Origin: an uncultured Alphaproteobacteria bacterium
Lineage (GTDB): Bacteria > Pseudomonadota > Alphaproteobacteria > Sphingomonadales > Sphingomonadaceae
Assembly (NCBI GenBank): GCA_903939555.1
Contig: CAJAHV010000082.1
Location: 1-9,451 of the forward strand
Reading direction: 5' to 3'
DNA length: 9,451 nucleotides
Made by a program: the position numbers and the translations under genes. The notes under the pieces are model-generated. The model had not been told where the DNA came from and made no database searches. It saw only the letters and a program-made list of their open reading frames with translations. This document shows, piece after piece, positions 7,098 to 9,451 of the stretch. Within the stretch, counting starts at the first letter, position 1. The number at the start of each line of letters is the position of its first letter.

Positions 7098-7150
7098 ATA
7101 ACGCGCTGATGCGCATACTGGATTTACACCAAGGCCCCGATGCCTGGTCA

Positions 7151-7189
7151 GGAGGTGCCTCCGGCGGTTACCTTAAGGGCCTCAAGCCC
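7151..7189. repeat. Short inverted repeats between convergent genes, possible terminator
   Basis: The gap between the second deacetylase and the convergent recombinase gene is 84 bases. It holds GGAGG-TG-CCTCC (7151-7162), followed by CCGGCGG and, overlapping the recombinase stop, GGGC (7177-7180) pairing with GCCC (7186-7189). The GGTGCCTCCGGCGG block resembles repeats seen downstream of genes in sphingomonads (recollection). Stems are short and there is no U run, so terminator activity is uncertain. Confidence 0.35.
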
Positions 7190-8081
7190 GTGGATGCGCG
7201 TTCCTGTACGCATCGAGCAGTTGTGCCGCATCGACTGCGGTGTAGATTTGCGTCGATGACAGGCTGGCGTGGCCGAGCAGTTCCTGGATCGAACGCAGAT
7301 CGGCGCCGCGTGCCAGCAGGTGCGTGGCAAAGCTGTGGCGCAGCGCATGCGGTGTTGCCGTGTCGGGCAGGCCCAGCGCCGGGCGGGCGGCGCGGATGGC
7401 GCTGCGCACGATGCCGGCATCCAATGGCCCGCCGCGCACGCCGCGAAACAGCGCGGCGTCGCGGGTGGGCGCGAAGGGCGTGAGCGCCACATAGGCCATG
7501 ATCGCTTCGGCCACGACGGGCAGTAGCGGCACGGCACGGGTCTTGTTGCGTTTGCCGATGACGGTGATGGTATTGCCGAGCGGCAGCACCGCGCCGGTCA
7601 GCGCCAGCGCTTCGGCGATGCGCAGCCCGGCACCATAAAGCAGCAGCAGCACGGCGGTATCGCGCGCCGCCGTCCACGGGCTGCGGGCGTCGTCACCAAC
7701 GGCGGCAATCAGGTCGCCGGCATCGGCGGGAGAGACCGGGCGCGGGACCCGGCGCGGCAGCTTGGGCGATTTCAGCCCGGTGATGCCGTCTGCCGCCAGC
7801 CCCTGCGTGCGCCGCGCCCAGGCGAAGAAGGTCCGCAACGCCGATATGTCGCGCGCCACCGAGACATTGGCGAGGCCATCGCGCCGCCGCCAGGCGAGAA
7901 AGGCGCGAAAATCCGCCGGGGCCAGCGCCGCCAGTTGCGCCACCCCGACTGGACCGCCGACATGGCTGCACAGGAAATCCCCGAACTGGTCGAGTGTCGC
8001 GCGATAGGCGCGCAGGGTGTGCGGTGACAGGCGGCGGGCATTGCCCAGCGAAGCCAGCCAGATGGTGGTAAGCGCCTCCAA
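7182..8081 (-). CDS. xerC: Tyrosine recombinase, XerC-like
   Basis: A 299-residue site-specific recombinase with the two-domain Xer layout: an N-terminal SAM-like DNA-binding domain (about 1-95, with SPHTLRAYRATLDQF) and a catalytic domain (about 115-299). All catalytic residues are visible: Arg154 in GAGLRIAEAL, the beta-hairpin Lys in GKRNKTR (176-182), His245 and Arg248 in HALRHSFATHLL, His271 in LLGHASLSSTQIY, and nucleophile Tyr280. XerC acts with XerD at dif to resolve chromosome dimers. Length fits XerC. The start is uncertain: TTG at 8081 gives the usual XerC length, with GGGAG 12 bases upstream; TTG at 8132 would add 17 residues and overlap the upstream fsa gene by 31 bases. Placement directly after fsa favours a housekeeping XerC over a phage or island integrase. 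Confidence 0.9.
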   Translation of the reverse strand: MEALTTIWLASLGNARRLSPHTLRAYRATLDQFGDFLCSHVGGPVGVAQLAALAPADFRAFLAWRRRDGLANVSVARDISALRTFFAWARRTQGLAADGITGLKSPKLPRRVPRPVSPADAGDLIAAVGDDARSPWTAARDTAVLLLLYGAGLRIAEALALTGAVLPLGNTITVIGKRNKTRAVPLLPVVAEAIMAYVALTPFAPTRDAALFRGVRGGPLDAGIVRSAIRAARPALGLPDTATPHALRHSFATHLLARGADLRSIQELLGHASLSSTQIYTAVDAAQLLDAYRNAHPRA

Positions 8082-8101
8082 CGTCGCGACCCGCTCCCGG
8101 T

Positions 8102-8755
8102 TCAGAGGATGCTTTGTCCGGTGCTGGCCCAATCGGCGAGGAACGCCGCCAGCCCTTTGTCGGTGAGCGGATGATTGGCCAGCGCGCGGATCACCGATGG
8201 TGGCATGGTGGCGACATCGGCGCCCAGCTTGGCGGCCTGCAGCACATGCACCGGGTGGCGGACGCTGGCGACGAGGATTTGGGTTTCGAAATCGTAATTG
8301 TCATAGATCATCTTGATGTCTTCGATGAGCTGCATGCCATCATAACCGACATCATCGAGGCGGCCGACGAACGGCGAGATGAAGGTCGCCCCGGCCTTGG
8401 CGGCGAGCAGCGCCTGGTTGGCCGAAAAGCACAACGTGACATTGGTCATCACGCCTTCGTCCGACAGCGCCTTGCACGCGGTCAGCCCGTCGATGGTCAG
8501 CGGCAGCTTGATGCAGATATTGCGCCCGAGTTTCTTGAGCACTTCGGCTTCGCGCAGCATGTCGGCGGTGCTGGTGGCGACGACTTCGGCGGAGACCGGG
8601 CCGCTGGTCAAGGTGCAGATTTCCTTGATGACATCGAGGAAGTTGCGCCCCGATTTGGCGATCAGCGACGGGTTGGTGGTGACGCCATCGAGCAGGCCCG
8701 TCGCCGCGAGCGCGGCGATTTCGGCGGTATCGGCGGTATCGGCAAAGAATTTCAT
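8102..8755 (-). CDS. fsa: Fructose-6-phosphate aldolase / small transaldolase
   Basis: A 217-residue class I aldolase of the short transaldolase (TalC/FSA) subfamily, a TIM barrel in sugar-phosphate metabolism. It either transfers dihydroxyacetone units (transaldolase) or cleaves fructose-6-phosphate to dihydroxyacetone and glyceraldehyde-3-phosphate. Key segments are MKFFADTADTAEI at the start, GVTTNPSLIAKSG (24-36), the Schiff-base Lys83 in CIKLPLT, VTLCFSANQALLAAKAGATFISPFVGRLDD (106-135), and the C-terminal ASVRHPVHVLQAAKLGADVATMP. Length is exactly typical. The ATG at 8755 is preceded by AGGA 10 bases upstream; an in-frame extension to 8818 is not family-like. It follows the glutamine-synthetase-like gene by 102 bases and is closely followed by the recombinase gene. 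Transaldolase versus F6P aldolase specificity is not resolved. Confidence 0.95.
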   Translation of the reverse strand: MKFFADTADTAEIAALAATGLLDGVTTNPSLIAKSGRNFLDVIKEICTLTSGPVSAEVVATSTADMLREAEVLKKLGRNICIKLPLTIDGLTACKALSDEGVMTNVTLCFSANQALLAAKAGATFISPFVGRLDDVGYDGMQLIEDIKMIYDNYDFETQILVASVRHPVHVLQAAKLGADVATMPPSVIRALANHPLTDKGLAAFLADWASTGQSIL

Positions 8756-8857
8756 GGCGAAGGTTTCCTGTAGGATCAGCACTGAGTCTAGCCGGAAGCG
8801 GGCACGGAAGGAAGTCACCCTCCCGTTGCTGCCGGCGGTATGGTGCCAGGACGCCGT
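8756..8857 (-). other. Intergenic gap before fsa
   Basis: These 102 bases between the glutamine-synthetase-like stop and the fsa ATG hold the fsa ribosome site (AGGA at 8766-8769). No clear promoter, hairpin or small gene was seen. The gap is large enough for a separate fsa promoter. Confidence 0.3.
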
Positions 8858-9451
8858 TCAGGCCGAGCGCAGCACCCAGTCATAATCCAGCGGCGTGACA
8901 ATCGCGTTGTAGCGTTCCGCCTCCACCCGCTTCAGCGTCGCGTACATTTCGGCGGCGCGGCCACCCCAATAATCGGCCAGCAGGCGCGACCCTTCGAACA
9001 GCGCCAGCGCATGCGCCCAATCGGTCGGCAGGCGTTCGCCGGTGGCATAGCCGTCGCCGGTCACCATCGGCCCGGGGTCGATGCCATGGGTGAGGCCATG
9101 GTGGATGCCGGCAAGCACCGCGGCGACCGCCAGATAGGGGTTGGCATCGGCACCCGACAGCCGGTGTTCGAGGTGCCGGCCCGAGGCCGGGCCCGCAGGG
9201 ATCCGAAGCGGCACTGTTCGGTTGTTGACCCCCCAGCCGGCGCGCACCGGGGCGTAGCTGTTGGGGCGGAAGCGGCGATAGCTGTTGGCATTGGGGGCGA
9301 ACACCGCGATGCTGGCGGGCATCAGTTGCGCGGCGCCGCCGATGGCGTGGTGCAACCGGTCGTTGCCCGCCGGATCATTGCTGGCAAAGATGTTGCGGCC
9401 GCGATCATCGGCGACCGAGACATGGATGTGCAGGCCCGAGCCCGACAGGTC
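8858..9451 (-). CDS. Glutamine-synthetase-family enzyme, PuuA-like (C-terminal part, partial)
   Basis: The frame is open from the right window edge to a TGA at 8858-8860, giving the last 197 residues of the catalytic domain. The fragment begins DLSGSGLHIHVSV, the glutamine synthetase metal/ATP-site strand (usually GSGMHVH). It continues NSYRRFRPNSYAPVRAGWG (57-73), NNRTVPLRIP (76-85), EHRLSGADANPYLAVAAVLA (95-114) and a C-terminal ERYNAIVTPLDYDW. The APV.AGWG.NNRT pattern is closer to gamma-glutamylpolyamine synthetase (PuuA) and other gamma-glutamyl-amine ligases than to the ammonia-assimilating GlnA, whose adenylylation-site Tyr segment is not seen here. These enzymes couple glutamate to an amine with ATP. 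The amine is unknown. A TTG at 9355 is internal, not a start, since homology continues upstream of it. Confidence 0.9.
   Translation of the reverse strand, partial: DLSGSGLHIHVSVADDRGRNIFASNDPAGNDRLHHAIGGAAQLMPASIAVFAPNANSYRRFRPNSYAPVRAGWGVNNRTVPLRIPAGPASGRHLEHRLSGADANPYLAVAAVLAGIHHGLTHGIDPGPMVTGDGYATGERLPTDWAHALALFEGSRLLADYWGGRAAEMYATLKRVEAERYNAIVTPLDYDWVLRSA

Noticed and set aside
7182..8081. Recombinase as integrase of a genomic island carrying the amidohydrolase locus
   Set aside because: Its length and motifs fit XerC, it sits next to fsa, and no tRNA gene, direct repeats or attachment site were seen near it.
8722..8740. Tandem 9-base repeat (GGCGGTATC units) at the start of fsa
   Set aside because: It encodes the conserved DTADTAEI segment normal for this family, so it reflects protein sequence and not a repeat element.

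Overview
The window is GC-rich DNA with strongly GC-biased third codon positions. Its gene content is typical of an alphaproteobacterium and most like the Sphingomonadales: a large TonB-dependent receptor next to a TPR-sulfotransferase, PuuE-like 'polysaccharide deacetylase' paralogues, and an fsa-xerC gene pair. The genus is not determined. No rRNA, tRNA, CRISPR array or insertion sequence was seen, and no stretch over 300 bases lacks a gene.

Left edge (1-276): the last codons of an unidentified plus-strand gene, then 185 bases packed with inverted repeats between two convergent genes. Left half (277-4388, minus strand): a two-gene unit in which a TPR-sulfotransferase precedes a TonB-dependent outer-membrane receptor. 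A 157-base divergent intergenic region with a REP-like hairpin separates it from the plus-strand unit (4546-7097): a cysteine hydrolase of the isochorismatase / N-carbamoylsarcosine-amidase type, then two tandem, diverged deacetylases of the allantoinase-PuuE / cyclic-imidase type. The second of these starts at a GTG overlapping the stop of the first. Right half (7182-9451, minus strand): the C-terminal part of a glutamine-synthetase-family enzyme, a small transaldolase / fructose-6-phosphate aldolase, and a XerC-like tyrosine recombinase.

Functional reading (inference): the receptor could import a small nitrogenous compound, the PuuE-like enzymes could open a cyclic amide, imide or ureide, and the cysteine hydrolase could release ammonia from the resulting amide or carbamoyl compound. 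The PuuA-like glutamine synthetase relative could belong to the same nitrogen theme, but it is separated by the housekeeping-looking fsa-xerC pair. The substrate cannot be read from the sequence. The best candidate for something not well described is the divergent receptor-sulfotransferase / hydrolase-deacetylase-deacetylase locus.
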